A DNA stretch of 55,518 nt, from NCBI RefSeq assembly GCF_012933655.1, contig NZ_JABBJJ010000038.1, positions 1 through 55,518 of the forward strand, given 5' to 3'. The position numbers were made by a program, and so were the translations under genes. The stretch is from Pyxidicoccus fallax. GTDB taxonomy: Bacteria; Myxococcota; Myxococcia; Myxococcales; Myxococcaceae. This document shows, one piece after another, positions 45,086 through 54,007 of the stretch; the first letter of the stretch is position 1, and every line of letters starts with the position of its first letter. Below the pieces are notes generated by a model, which searched no databases, was not told where the DNA came from, and saw nothing but the letters and a program-made list of their open reading frames with translations.

Positions 45086-45742
45086 ATGGGCATCAAGGAG
45101 CGGCGAGAGCGGGAGAAGCAGGCGACGCGGCAGCTCATCCTCGATGCCGCGCGCGAGCTCTTCGTCAACGAGGGCTACGAGGCGGTGACGATGCGGCGCG
45201 TGGCCGAGAAGATTGAGTACAGCCCCACCGCCATCTACGTGCACTTCAAGGACAAGGCCGCGCTCATGCGCGAGCTGGTCGCCCATGACTTCCTGCGCTT
45301 CGCCGAGTCGCTGAACAAGGTCGCCCGCGTGCAGGACCCGCTGGAGCGGCTGCGGAAGCTGGGGCGGGCCTACCTCGCCTTCGCCCAGGAGCACCCCGCC
45401 ACCTACAAGCTGCTCTTCATGCAGCGCTACCCGCCGGAGGTCGACGACGACAAGCACGGCATCCAGCAGGGCAACCCGGAGCAGGACGCGTACGCCTTCC
45501 TCCAGAAGATGGTGCAGGAGGCGAAGGACGCGGGCTGCTTCAAGCCCGAGCACCAGGACGTGGACCTCATCAGCCAGACACTGTGGGGCGGCCTGCACGG
45601 CCTGGTGTCGCTCCACCTGGTGATGAAGGAGGACGCGTGGCTCCCCCTGCGGCCGCTGGGGAAGTCCGCGGACCTGATGCTGGACCTGCTGCTGGGGGGC
45701 TTCGCGCGCCCCCCAGGCAGCGGGACTACGCGGGCTCGATGA
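45086..45742 (+). CDS. TetR/AcrR family regulator of the RND operon
   Basis: 218 residues. Basic N-terminus (MGIKERREREKQATRQ), HTH with MRRVAEKIEYSPTAIYVHFKDK (about 33-54) and a helical C-terminal domain of TetR_C type. It lies 35 nt behind the pump, and a TAGGCT -10-like box before it could give separate expression. Probably represses the operon through the palindromes at 40623-40677. The 3' end overlaps the convergent VOC gene by 17 nt. Confidence 0.9.
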   Translation: MGIKERREREKQATRQLILDAARELFVNEGYEAVTMRRVAEKIEYSPTAIYVHFKDKAALMRELVAHDFLRFAESLNKVARVQDPLERLRKLGRAYLAFAQEHPATYKLLFMQRYPPEVDDDKHGIQQGNPEQDAYAFLQKMVQEAKDAGCFKPEHQDVDLISQTLWGGLHGLVSLHLVMKEDAWLPLRPLGKSADLMLDLLLGGFARPPGSGTTRAR

Positions 45743-46082
45743 AGTTGAGCCGGTAGCCGTCCGGGTCGGTGACGATGACCTCCCGGGTGTACCAGGGCTG
45801 CACCACCGGGCCTTCGATGGCGGCGCCCTGGGCCTGCGCTCGGAGGAGCAGCTCGTCCAGCCCGCTCGGGCCTTCCGTGCGGAAGCCCACCAGCACACCC
45901 AGGCCCCGGCGCCCCTCCAGCTTCACCTGCGGCGGAGGGGTGACGAGGTACACGTCCGTCCCCGCCCACCGCAGCTGCACGAAGGGCGGCTGCGAGCCGA
46001 CGTGCTCGAAGCCGAGCCCCACGTAGAACGCCCGTGAGCGCTCGGTGTCCGTGACGAGCAGCTTGACGAACGCGGCCGTCAC
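45726..46082 (-). CDS. VOC/glyoxalase-bleomycin resistance family protein
   Basis: 118 residues with two beta-alpha-beta-beta-beta modules: FVKLLVTDTERSRAFYVGLGF, and later VIVTDPDGYRLNFIEPA with the conserved DPDG and Glu. The first metal-ligand position near the N-terminus appears to be Lys rather than His, so enzymatic activity is uncertain. The ATG overlaps the GST stop by 4 nt, a detoxification pair. Confidence 0.85.
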   Translation of the reverse strand: MTAAFVKLLVTDTERSRAFYVGLGFEHVGSQPPFVQLRWAGTDVYLVTPPPQVKLEGRRGLGVLVGFRTEGPSGLDELLLRAQAQGAAIEGPVVQPWYTREVIVTDPDGYRLNFIEPA

Positions 46083-46690
46083 TTCGCCAGGCCTTCGGCC
46101 TTCAGCGCGGCCTGCACGCTCGGACGCGCCGCGACGCGCGCCTGGTAGGCCCGCAGCGCGGGGAACGGCTCCAGGTCCACCTTCACGTGGCCGGCCCAGT
46201 TCGTCACCGTGAAGAGGTACGCGTCCGCCACGGTGAACTGCTCGCCCATGAGGAACGGGCCCTTCGCCGCCAGCCGCTCCTCGATGAGCTTGTAGCGCTG
46301 CGCGAGGCGCTCCTTGTAGATCTTCTTCCCCTCCTCGGGGAACGCGGGGTTGAAGAGCGGGCTGTAGCTCTTGTGCAGCTCGGTGGAGATGTAGTTGAGC
46401 AGCTCCTGCAGGCGGTAGCGCTCCACGGTGCCGTTGGCCGGGGCCAGCTTCTTCTCGGGGGCCTTGTCCGCGAGGTACTGGACGATGGCGGGGCCCTCCG
46501 TGAGCAGGCCGCCGTCATCGAGCTGGATGGCGGGGACATAGCCCTTCGGGTTGATGGCCCAGTAGTCCGCGCCCGCCTCCGTCTTCTTGGCGCGGATATC
46601 GACCTTCACGATTTCGAAGGGGAGGCCGGTCTCCTGAAGGACGATGTGCGGAGACAGGGAGCAGGCACCCGGGGAGTAGAAGAGCTTCAT
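46079..46690 (-). CDS. Glutathione S-transferase, beta class
   Basis: 203 residues. N-terminal thioredoxin-like domain begins MKLFYSPGACSLSPHIVL, with Cys10 diagnostic of bacterial beta-class GST; cis-Pro in KGYVPAIQLD. The C-terminal helical domain (about 85-203) includes FLMGEQFTVADAYLF, the N-capping box motif. Conjugates glutathione or a related thiol to electrophiles in the cytoplasm. GAGGA precedes the ATG. Overlaps the VOC gene by 4 nt (ATGA), so they are co-translated. Confidence 0.93.
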   Translation of the reverse strand: MKLFYSPGACSLSPHIVLQETGLPFEIVKVDIRAKKTEAGADYWAINPKGYVPAIQLDDGGLLTEGPAIVQYLADKAPEKKLAPANGTVERYRLQELLNYISTELHKSYSPLFNPAFPEEGKKIYKERLAQRYKLIEERLAAKGPFLMGEQFTVADAYLFTVTNWAGHVKVDLEPFPALRAYQARVAARPSVQAALKAEGLAK

Positions 46691-46993
46691 GTGTGTGGAA
46701 TCCTCACGCCCGACGTTGAACGGCGCGGATTTCTGCACCGCTTTTCACCGGAGCGCCACGGAATCTCTGCGGAGGCAATGCCTGGTCGGCTGCCCTCGCG
46801 TGCCGACGGTGCGCGGTGTGCGTACCGGGTCGGCCCTGCCCCGCTGACCCGGGGATGCTCCGGATGATAGGTGTTCAGGAGAGGTCGGCGCCGCCCCGGG
46901 GAACCTGCCCGAACTCATGATTCGCAGAGCCAGCCCGACCCCGCGGGCACTCGGAAACACACCGGACCTCCGTGTTCCGGTCGGAAGGACCCT
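46691..46993. other. 303-nt divergent intergenic region
   Basis: Between the GST and lipoprotein genes; no convincing gene. It holds an inverted repeat ACCGGA-N9-TCCGGT (46962-46982) immediately upstream of the lipoprotein ribosome site, possibly an operator. Confidence 0.5.
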
Positions 46994-47869
46994 ATGCGCT
47001 TCAATCGGTTTGTGGTGGTGCCCCTCGCGGTGCTCGCGCTGGGCGTGATGCCCGCGTGCTCGGGTGAGGCCGGCGATGACGAGAACCCCGACTCGGGGAC
47101 GACCGTGGACGCGGGCACTGGCGGCAACACGGACGCGGGCACTGGCGGCAACAGGGACGCGGGCACCGTCGTCACGTTCCCGGACGCGGGGACGGACCCG
47201 GGCACCAGCCCGGCCGGCACGTGCCCGGCCGGTGCCGCCATCTGCGAGACCTTCGACAAGGGCCTCAACGGATGGAATCCCAGCTCGGAGAACGCCACCA
47301 TCGGCGCGGAGGGCGGCCGGCTGCGCGTCGTCACCGCGGCGGGCCCCAACGAGGATGTCACCCCGAACGTCCAGGCCATCGCGAAGTGGGGCAAGGCCAT
47401 GCCCACCTTCCAGACGCAGCTCTGGGTGCGCGCGCACGTGTACATGGACTCGCTGCCCAAGGTCTTCGGGATGATGGGGACGTTCTTCGTGGTGTGGAAC
47501 CTGGAGGACAACGACTTCGGCGGCATCGAGCTGCAGGCGATTTCGGACGGGGCCTTCGCGCTGGACAACTGGACCGGGCGGGGCACGGGCTGGAACCGGC
47601 CCGACGCGGTTCCCCCCGCGCGGCTGGTCGCGCGCAAGTGGATGTGCCTGGAGTGGGAGATCCGCCGCGACAGCCCGACGGCCAGCCTGGGCATCGCGCG
47701 CGCCTATGTGGACGGCGCCCTGCATTATGAGTTCACCAACGTCGGCATGCGGGGCTTCAAGAACATCTCCGTGGGCTACGGCTACGTCCACCCGAAGGGC
47801 GCGTCCGACTCCCTGACGTACTACGACAACCTCGTGGTGAGCAGCAGCGCGCGCATCGGCTGCCAGTAG
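46994..47869 (+). CDS. Outer-surface lipoprotein with concanavalin A-like domain
   Basis: 291 residues. Lipobox signal (VVVPLAVLALGVMPACSG), then a Gly/Asp/Thr-rich spacer with three copies of DAGTGGN-like repeats (typical myxobacterial surface lipoprotein linker), then a beta-sandwich-like domain from about residue 75 (CETFDKGLNGWNPSS ... ARAYVDGALHYEF), similar in layout to LamG or laminarinase-like folds. No catalytic Glu pair is evident. GGAAGGA lies just before the ATG. Confidence 0.8.
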   Translation: MRFNRFVVVPLAVLALGVMPACSGEAGDDENPDSGTTVDAGTGGNTDAGTGGNRDAGTVVTFPDAGTDPGTSPAGTCPAGAAICETFDKGLNGWNPSSENATIGAEGGRLRVVTAAGPNEDVTPNVQAIAKWGKAMPTFQTQLWVRAHVYMDSLPKVFGMMGTFFVVWNLEDNDFGGIELQAISDGAFALDNWTGRGTGWNRPDAVPPARLVARKWMCLEWEIRRDSPTASLGIARAYVDGALHYEFTNVGMRGFKNISVGYGYVHPKGASDSLTYYDNLVVSSSARIGCQ

Positions 47870-47883
47870 TCCGTCGCACCCGC

Positions 47884-47930
47884 CGGGAGCGCGGTGGAGC
47901 CACGGCTCCCGCGCCCCGGCGGTTTCTTTT
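47884..47930 (+). terminator. Terminator of the lipoprotein gene
   Basis: Arms CGGGAGC and GCTCCCG with an inner GTGG/CCAC pairing, starting 14 nt past the stop, followed after 11 nt by TTTCTTTT. Confidence 0.55.
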
Positions 47931-47998
47931 CCACGCATCCCGCGTCAGGCCGCCCTGGCGGTGTTCGTGTGTTCCGGACACCAAGCTGGGAGGGCGCC

Positions 47999-48823
47999 AT
48001 GTCGCTCAAGGGAATCGCGCAGGAGACGGTAGAAATCACGGAGCGGGGAGCGTACCTGGCGCCCTCGGGGAAGACGGTGCTCATCCGGGACGCGGTGGAG
48101 CGCTCCGTGCAGGGGACGGTGCTCTACCGGCCCGGGGACTTCAGCGGGCTGTCACGGCCCGAGCCCCTCGACGCGGACGCCCGCCCGCGCATCGAGGTGA
48201 CGTCGGACAAGACGGGCAATGCCGCGCGCCGGCTGGTGGAGGCGGGCGTGGAGGGCGTCGTGGCCCTGAACTTCGCCTCGGCGAAGAACCCGGGCGGCGG
48301 CTTCCTGGGCGGGGCGAAGGCGCAGGAGGAGGACCTGGCGCGCTGCTCGGCGCTGTACGCGACGCTGCTCACGCAGCCCGAGTACTACGACGTCAACCGC
48401 GCGGAGCGCTCGCCGCTGTACACGGACCACATCATCTACTCGCCGGACGTGCCGTTCTTCCGGAGCGAGTCGCGCGAGCTGCTGGAACAGCCCTTCACCG
48501 TGTCCATCATCACCGCGCCCGCACCCAATGCCGGCGCGGTGGCGCGGAATGCGCCGGACCTGCGCTCCCACGTGGCCGGCGTGCTGCGCGCCCGGGCGAA
48601 GAAGGTGCTCCAGGTGGCGGCGCACCAGGGGCACCGCACCCTCGTGCTGGGCGCGTGGGGCTGCGGCGTCTTCCGCAACGAGCCGTCGCAGGTGGCGGAG
48701 GCCTTCGCGCGGGCGCTGGACGCGTTCCCCGGCGTCTTCGAGCGGGTGGTGTTCGCCGTGTGGGAGCGCGACGGGGACGGGCCCAACCTGCGCGCCTTCC
48801 GCGAGTACTTCGGGGCGGCGTGA
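47999..48823 (+). CDS. PARG-like poly(ADP-ribose) glycohydrolase family protein (TIGR02452)
   Basis: 274 residues with a macrodomain-like fold. The catalytic loop NPGGGFLGGAKAQEEDLARCS has the GGG and QEE elements of bacterial-type PARG, so it probably hydrolyses ADP-ribose linkages in the cytoplasm. Other conserved blocks are VVALNFASAKNPGG, DHIIYSPDVPFFR, ITAPAPNAGA and LVLGAWGCGVFRN. GGGAGG lies 5 nt before the ATG. No ADP-ribosyltransferase is in the window, so its substrate source is unknown. Confidence 0.9.
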   Translation: MSLKGIAQETVEITERGAYLAPSGKTVLIRDAVERSVQGTVLYRPGDFSGLSRPEPLDADARPRIEVTSDKTGNAARRLVEAGVEGVVALNFASAKNPGGGFLGGAKAQEEDLARCSALYATLLTQPEYYDVNRAERSPLYTDHIIYSPDVPFFRSESRELLEQPFTVSIITAPAPNAGAVARNAPDLRSHVAGVLRARAKKVLQVAAHQGHRTLVLGAWGCGVFRNEPSQVAEAFARALDAFPGVFERVVFAVWERDGDGPNLRAFREYFGAA

Positions 48824-48826
48824 CGT

Positions 48827-49078
48827 TCAGGCGTCCCGGGCCTGCCGCGAGTGGATGGCCTTCAGCAGGGCCTCGTCGGAGAGTCCCGTCTCCCAGTCAC
48901 CGGGCAGCTCGACGCGCACGGACTTCGCGCCGCCGCTCGGCGTGCAGACCACGTGGTAGCGGTCGCGCCTGCCATCCACCTTCGCGGCCTCCTCCTTCTC
49001 CCGGGACTCGCCCAGTCCGGAGAAGGCCTGGATGCAGCTCCACGTGACTCCGTCGCCGTCCTTCACTTCCCGGGGCAT
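48827..49078 (-). CDS. Small uncharacterised protein
   Basis: 83 residues beginning MPREVKDGDGVTWSCIQAF, cytoplasmic, rich in charged residues, with a C-terminal helix. AGAGGAGA lies 3 nt before the ATG, an unusually strong site. Ends 3 nt from the convergent PARG-like gene. No family recognised. Confidence 0.7.
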   Translation of the reverse strand: MPREVKDGDGVTWSCIQAFSGLGESREKEEAAKVDGRRDRYHVVCTPSGGAKSVRVELPGDWETGLSDEALLKAIHSRQARDA

Positions 49079-49261
49079 GGGTCTCCTCTCACGCTCATCC
49101 GTGAAGCTGTCCACCGGGCCAGGTGAGTCCAAGCCCGCCGCTCCGGCGCGTGGGGTCCTTGGGCGTGCTGCCAGGCGAGCGCTCGTTGGGGGAACGCCTG
49201 CTCATGCGCATCGTCTCCGCGGGCCGCCCGGATGGCGGCTCCGGAAAGGACAGGGGGACAT

Positions 49262-50116
49262 ATGGCGACCGGAACACTGCGCGGACCCGACATGCGGCGG
49301 ATGGCGCAATCGGGGCGTGAAGCGAGCAGGGGGGGCGTGGAGCTGGCGGCACGCGTGGGCTACGCCTCGCGCGCGGTCGTCTACGCGGTGATTGGCGTGC
49401 TGTCGCTCATGCTCGCCGCGGGCGAGGGTGGCCGCGCGACGGACACCCGGGGCGCGGTGGAGGAGGTGGCGCGCCAGCCCTTCGGCTCCGTCCTCCTGGT
49501 GCTGCTGGGCGTGGGCCTGCTGTCCTTCGCCGTCTGGCGCTTCGTGCAGGCGGTGATGGACGTGGAGGGCAAGGGCCACACCGGCAAGGGCATGGTATCG
49601 CGCGTCGTGCTGGCCATCAGCGGCGTGATTCACGCCAGCCTCGCCCTGTTCGCCTTCAACCTGCTGCGCGGACGCGGCGGTGGTGGTGGCGGCGGCAACA
49701 CCCGGGGCATGACGGCGGAGCTGCTGTCGAAGCCCTTTGGCCAGGTGCTGGTGGCCCTGGTGGGCGTGGCCATCATCGGGTTCGCGGTGTACCAGTTCAA
49801 GCAGGCGCTCCAGGGGAAGATGCTCGAGAAGCTGAGCCTCACGGGGCTCGCGGCGCGCCAGCGCACGTGGGTGGAGCGCATCTGCAAGGCCGGCGTGGTG
49901 GCGCGCTCGGTGGTGTTCCTGCTGGTGGGCACCTTCTTCCTGCAGGCCGCCGTGCAGGCGGACCCGGGCGAGGCGGGCGGCCTCGGCGAGGCGCTGGGCA
50001 CGCTGGCCTCGCAGCCGTTCGGCCCGTGGCTGCTGGGGCTGGTGGCGCTGGGGCTCGTGGCCTACGCCGTGTACCAGGCGCTGGAGGCGCGCTACCGCCG
50101 CATCGCCACGTCCTGA
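49262..50116 (+). CDS. DUF1206 membrane protein
   Basis: 284 residues, six membrane helices arranged as three two-helix repeats, each beginning with an Arg/Ala segment like ARVGYASRAVVYAVIG and closing with FAVWRFVQA or FAVYQFKQA. A poly-Gly tract (RGRGGGGGGGN) lies between repeats 1 and 2. Function unknown. GGGGGA lies 3 nt before the ATG at 49262; an upstream in-frame start lacks a site. Divergent from the 83-residue gene. Confidence 0.88.
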   Translation: MATGTLRGPDMRRMAQSGREASRGGVELAARVGYASRAVVYAVIGVLSLMLAAGEGGRATDTRGAVEEVARQPFGSVLLVLLGVGLLSFAVWRFVQAVMDVEGKGHTGKGMVSRVVLAISGVIHASLALFAFNLLRGRGGGGGGGNTRGMTAELLSKPFGQVLVALVGVAIIGFAVYQFKQALQGKMLEKLSLTGLAARQRTWVERICKAGVVARSVVFLLVGTFFLQAAVQADPGEAGGLGEALGTLASQPFGPWLLGLVALGLVAYAVYQALEARYRRIATS

Positions 50117-50182
50117 GCCGAAGCGCTTGAACCGGGCGGCCCCGGGGCGTATTCAACCCGGGCCGCACGGCAAGGAGGCGCC

Positions 50183-50668
50183 ATGGCTGGGAAGGAACAC
50201 CGCTACGCCGTCACCGTGGAGTGGACCGGGAACCGGGGCGAGGGCACCGCGACGTACCGAAGCTACGAGCGCGCGCACGAGCTGCGCGTCGAGGGCAAGC
50301 CCCCCATTCCCGGCTCGTCCGACCCGGCCTTCCGCGGAGACCCGGCGCGCTGGAACCCCGAGGAGCTGCTCGTGGCCTCGCTGTCCGCGTGTCACAAGCT
50401 CTGGTACCTGCACCTGTGCGCGACGGCGGGCGTGGTGGTGACGGACTACGTCGACGCCGCCGAGGGCGTCATGGCCGAGGACGCGGATGGGAGCGGCCAG
50501 TTCGTCCGCGTGGTGCTGCGGCCCCGGGTCACCATCACCGCCGGCTCGGACCCGGAGAAGGCGCGGGCGCTGCACCATGAGGCCCACGCCATGTGCTTCA
50601 TCGCGCGCTCGGTCAACTTCCCCGTCACCCACGAGCCCACGACGCTCGTCGAGGCTCGGCGCGCGTAG
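50183..50668 (+). CDS. OsmC/Ohr family protein
   Basis: 161 residues. OsmC fold with the two redox cysteines in ASLSACHKLWYL and EAHAMCFIARS, and the usual Arg/Glu region (WNPEELLVASLS). The family reduces organic hydroperoxides with thiol cofactors in the cytoplasm; closest in style to the OsmC-like subgroup with KxWTG near the N-terminus. GGAGG lies 4 nt before the ATG. Confidence 0.93.
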   Translation: MAGKEHRYAVTVEWTGNRGEGTATYRSYERAHELRVEGKPPIPGSSDPAFRGDPARWNPEELLVASLSACHKLWYLHLCATAGVVVTDYVDAAEGVMAEDADGSGQFVRVVLRPRVTITAGSDPEKARALHHEAHAMCFIARSVNFPVTHEPTTLVEARRA

Positions 50669-50677
50669 GGAAGGACC

Positions 50678-51046
50678 TCAGAGCCGCGGCTCGAAGACGG
50701 GCATCGCCGGCAGGAGCACCGCGGGCGCCACCGTGGGCTGCGGGCTGACCAGGGCCGGGTAGGTCTCCACGGGCGCGGCGCACCCCACCACGAACTCCGC
50801 CGCGTCTCGCAGCTTCATCAGCGCGAGCTCCGTGCAGTGGATGGTGATGATGGGAAGGAAGCCCGGCTCGCTCATCCACTTCACCGCGTCCACGAGTTGG
50901 TGGGCGCTCAGGAAGCGGAGCACGGCGTCCCGTAGCGCCCGGCTCTCCTCCGCCGACGACTTGACGAAGCGGCTCCTGTCTCGCTGGGGCGACGGCACGT
51001 ATGGCTCTGAGTCCTCACGCGGCATGATGATGGTCTCAATCCACAT
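50678..51046 (-). CDS. Small uncharacterised protein (122 residues)
   Basis: Begins MWIETIIMPREDSEPYVPS; a central helical segment (ESRALRDAVLRFLSAHQLVDAVKWM) and a hydrophobic strand (FLPIITIHCTELALMKL) precede a Pro/Val-rich tail. GGAGG lies 8 nt before the ATG. The start overlaps the end of an upstream 53-codon frame by 11 nt. Ends 9 nt from the convergent osmC-like gene. Family not recognised. Confidence 0.65.
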   Translation of the reverse strand: MWIETIIMPREDSEPYVPSPQRDRSRFVKSSAEESRALRDAVLRFLSAHQLVDAVKWMSEPGFLPIITIHCTELALMKLRDAAEFVVGCAAPVETYPALVSPQPTVAPAVLLPAMPVFEPRL

Positions 51047-51197
51047 CTGGAGCGCCTCCGCACGGGGTGGCTCGGCGGTGGAAGGTCCGCGTGGGGGCGC
51101 GGACCGTGGGGCCGTCGAGCAGTCCAAGCATGATGCGTGATTCGGCCTCGGGCGGTTTCACTTCGGGCGCCAATTCCTTCTCGAAAGGCGTCAGCAT
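51036..51197 (-). CDS. Possible small protein (53 residues)
   Basis: ATG 51197, MLTPFEKELAPEVKPPEAES and onward, ending inside the ribosome-site/start region of the next gene (11-nt overlap), which suggests translational coupling. It has no ribosome site of its own. Composition is protein-like at the N-terminus and Arg/Pro-rich later. Confidence 0.4.
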   Translation of the reverse strand: MLTPFEKELAPEVKPPEAESRIMLGLLDGPTVRAPTRTFHRRATPCGGAPDVD

Positions 51198-51212
51198 GTA
51201 AGAAACTGAAGT

Positions 51213-51247
51213 GTGCGCGGCGCGCACCCCGTTGCCCGCGCGCGCAC
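51213..51247. promoter_or_regulatory. Palindrome and repeated half-site upstream of the STAND regulator
   Basis: GTGCGCG-G-CGCGCAC (51213-51227) is a perfect 15-bp palindrome, and CGCGCAC recurs 20 bp on (51241-51247), two helical turns away. Lies in the divergent gap between the small ORF and the regulator. Confidence 0.35.
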
Positions 51248-51332
51248 CTTTGCGGTGAGGCCCTGGGGACGAAACCCCGCATGTATACGGGAGCCAACAT
51301 CGGACCCTGACGTGAGGGAGTCTTTCTGGCCC

Positions 51333-51338
51333 TACAAT
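51333..51338 (+). promoter_or_regulatory. Candidate -10 element of the STAND regulator gene
   Basis: TACAAT, close to the -10 consensus, overlaps the first possible ATG (51337) and so favours the ATG at 51349 as the real start. Confidence 0.35.
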
Positions 51339-51348
51339 GGGTTCACCA

Positions 51349-53997
51349 ATGCACACGGCGTCTCGTCAGGGGCTGGGGCCCCCCTCGGTCTTCGTGGGCC
51401 GCGCCGAGGAGGTGCGGCGCCTGGGGAGCCTGCTGCGGCGCGTGCGGACCGCCGTCGTCTACGGCCTGCCGGGCGTGGGCAAGTCCGCGCTGGTGGCGGC
51501 GGTGGCCGCGCGCTACCGGGGGCCCGTCGTGCACCGGCGCGTGCGGCCCGGTGACACGCTGGACACCGTGGTGGACGACGTGCGCCGGCTGCTGCGCGAG
51601 GCGCCCGTGGCCCAGGCCCTGTCGGACGCGTCGCGCCTGGAGGACCTGGCGCGCGAGCTGGAGTCGCGCCGCGCGCTGTGCGTCGTGGACGACCTGCACG
51701 GATTGAGGCCCGGGGAGCGCGCCGCGCTGCTGGAGGAGCTGGGCGGGAGGCTGCGGCAGGGGGCGCTGCTGGCCACCTCGCGCGAGGCGGTGCCCCGGCA
51801 CGCCACCAGTCCGGACCGCTTCGAGCTGCGGCTGGACGGCCTGCCCGAGCCCGCGGCGCGCGCCCTCTGGGAGCAGCTCGATTCCCTGTACGGACACCGC
51901 GAGGGCTTCGACGCGGCGTGGGCCCGCTCGCGGGGGCTGCCCTTCCTCCTGCGCCGTGCCCATGCCGGCGACACGGGGGACGAGGAGCCCGTGCGCGCGG
52001 CCCTGGCGGCGCTGCCCCCGGACGAGCGGCGGCTGGCCGCGGTGCTGGCGCTCTGCGACGTGCCGCTGCCGGCGCGCGCGCTCCAGCACGTGCTGCCCGC
52101 GGGCGAGCCGGGCGAGGTGCTGCGGCGGCTGTCCGCGCGGCTGCTGGTGGAGACGGACGCCCAGGGCCGCCACGGCGTCCATGACCTGGTGCGCGAGGCG
52201 CTCGCGTCCCTGCTGGGCGTGGAGGAGGCGCGCTCCGCGCACGAGGCGCTGCTGGCGCTGCTCGAGCGCGAGCCGCTGCCGGCGGTGGTGCGGGTGCGCG
52301 CGGCATGCCGTCATCTCCAGGCGCTGGGCCGCCACCGGGAGCGCGCGGCCTTCATCATCGCGCAGGCGGAAGCCCTGGTGCGCCACGGCGCCGCCGCGGA
52401 GCTGCTGTCGCTGCTGGACTCGCTGCCCCCGGAGCTGCGCACCGCCGAGGTGAGGCTGGCCCGCGCCCGGGCCCTGGTGCGGCTGCTGGACCTGCGCCGC
52501 GCCCACGCGGAGCTGCTGGAGCTGCGCGCCGCGCTGGAGGCCTCGCCCCAGGAGGGGGACGCCTGGCGCGAGGGCGCGGACGGCGTGCTGGTGCGCGTGG
52601 CCCTCTTCTCCCTGGAGCCGGACACCTGTGAGCGGGCGCTCGGCGCCATGCCCATGCCGCGCGGCCCGGAGGAGTTCCTCCAGCGGCTGCTGGCCTGGGC
52701 GGCGCTGCGCTTCTTCCAGGGGCGGCTGGACGAGTCGCTGGACATGCTCGACACCGCCGCCGCCGGGACGGAGGACCGGCACGCGCTGGGCTGGTCCGCC
52801 TACGCGCGCGCGCTGATGCTCTGGATTGACGGCCGCGACGGAGAGCTGGCGGAGCCGGTGGAGCGGTGCATGGCGCTGCTGGAGGACGCGCCGCTCGACT
52901 CGCGGGGGCCGCTGGTGGCGGCCATGTCCGCGGGCATCCTCAGCCGGCTGGGGCGCTTCGCGGAGGCCGAGGTCGCGATGGCCCGCGCGCGCGAGCGGCT
53001 CGGGCTGCTGGGCGCGCCCCGGCTGGCGCTGGAGCTGGACTGCATCACCGCGTGGATGCGCGCGGAGCAGGGCGAGCGCCGCGCCGCGCTCGCGCTGCTG
53101 CGGGAGACGGAAGGCCGGGCCGAGCAGGCCGGCTATCTCTTCGTCCGCTACCTCTCGCGCGTCGGCGCGGGGCGCATGTTGCTGGAGCTGGGGCGCCGCG
53201 TGGAGGGCCTCGCGCTGCTGGCCGAGGTGGAGGCCGAGGTCGTCTCCCGCGGCGCGAGGGGGCTCGTGCGCGCCGTGGAGATGGCCCGCGCCATGGACGT
53301 GCCCGGGCAGCTGTCCGGGCCCGTCGCCGTGGAGCCGCGCGAGACGCGCCCGGGAGTGGCCGCCCGCCAGCGGGCCCTGGCCGCGCTGCACGCCGCGTGG
53401 CGGGGCGACAGCGTGCGCGCGGTGGGGCTGCTCGCCTCGCTGGAGCCGCTGACGGGCGGCGAGGACTTCGCGCTGGAGCGCGCGCTGGGACACCTGGCCC
53501 GGGCCCGCGTCCACCGGCTGGCGGGCCGGGCCGCCGAGGCGCAAGCGTCGCTGGAGGAGGCCGCGCGCGTCGCGGCCGGAGGCGAGGTGGACCCGGAGCT
53601 GATTCCGGAGCTGGTCCGCGCGTTGGACTCGCGGACCGTGGTGTCCGAGCCGGTGCAGGCCCCCGCCGCGCCGGAAGGGGTGGTGCTGGACGCGCGCCAG
53701 CACGCGCTGCGCTCCGCGGGGCGCACCGTGTCCCTGGCGAAGCGGGTGCTGCCGCGGCGGCTGCTGTACGCGCTGGCCCGGCAGCCGGGGCGCACGCTGC
53801 CGAAGGAGGCGTGCGTGCGCGCCATGTGGGACGCGGACTACGACCCGCGGCTGCACGACAACGCCCTGCGCGTCCACGTCAGCCACGTGCGCGAGATGCT
53901 GGAGGGCACCGGCGCGCGCGTGGTGTTCGAGGACCCCGGCTACCGGCTGGAGGTCCCCGAGGGCTTCTCCTTCCAGGACGTGCCCGGCCCCGGCTGA
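51349..53997 (+). CDS. STAND NTPase transcriptional regulator with C-terminal winged helix
   Basis: About 882 residues. N-terminal signal-transduction ATPase: Walker A YGLPGVGKSAL (about residue 39-46), Walker B RALCVVDDLHG, sensor-like LLATSREAV, followed by a winged-helix arm (HDLVREALASLLG). The centre (about 290-760) is a long helical, TPR-like sensor. The C-terminal about 95 residues form an OmpR/SARP-like DNA-binding winged helix (LPKEACVRAMWDADYD, LRVHVSHVREMLEG, VFEDPGYRLEVPEGF). This inverts the AfsR/SARP order, where the DNA-binding domain is N-terminal. ATG 51337 is an alternative start. Convergent with the histidine kinase (10 nt). Confidence 0.85.
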   Translation: MHTASRQGLGPPSVFVGRAEEVRRLGSLLRRVRTAVVYGLPGVGKSALVAAVAARYRGPVVHRRVRPGDTLDTVVDDVRRLLREAPVAQALSDASRLEDLARELESRRALCVVDDLHGLRPGERAALLEELGGRLRQGALLATSREAVPRHATSPDRFELRLDGLPEPAARALWEQLDSLYGHREGFDAAWARSRGLPFLLRRAHAGDTGDEEPVRAALAALPPDERRLAAVLALCDVPLPARALQHVLPAGEPGEVLRRLSARLLVETDAQGRHGVHDLVREALASLLGVEEARSAHEALLALLEREPLPAVVRVRAACRHLQALGRHRERAAFIIAQAEALVRHGAAAELLSLLDSLPPELRTAEVRLARARALVRLLDLRRAHAELLELRAALEASPQEGDAWREGADGVLVRVALFSLEPDTCERALGAMPMPRGPEEFLQRLLAWAALRFFQGRLDESLDMLDTAAAGTEDRHALGWSAYARALMLWIDGRDGELAEPVERCMALLEDAPLDSRGPLVAAMSAGILSRLGRFAEAEVAMARARERLGLLGAPRLALELDCITAWMRAEQGERRAALALLRETEGRAEQAGYLFVRYLSRVGAGRMLLELGRRVEGLALLAEVEAEVVSRGARGLVRAVEMARAMDVPGQLSGPVAVEPRETRPGVAARQRALAALHAAWRGDSVRAVGLLASLEPLTGGEDFALERALGHLARARVHRLAGRAAEAQASLEEAARVAAGGEVDPELIPELVRALDSRTVVSEPVQAPAAPEGVVLDARQHALRSAGRTVSLAKRVLPRRLLYALARQPGRTLPKEACVRAMWDADYDPRLHDNALRVHVSHVREMLEGTGARVVFEDPGYRLEVPEGFSFQDVPGPG

Positions 53998-54007
53998 GCC
54001 CGGCGGG

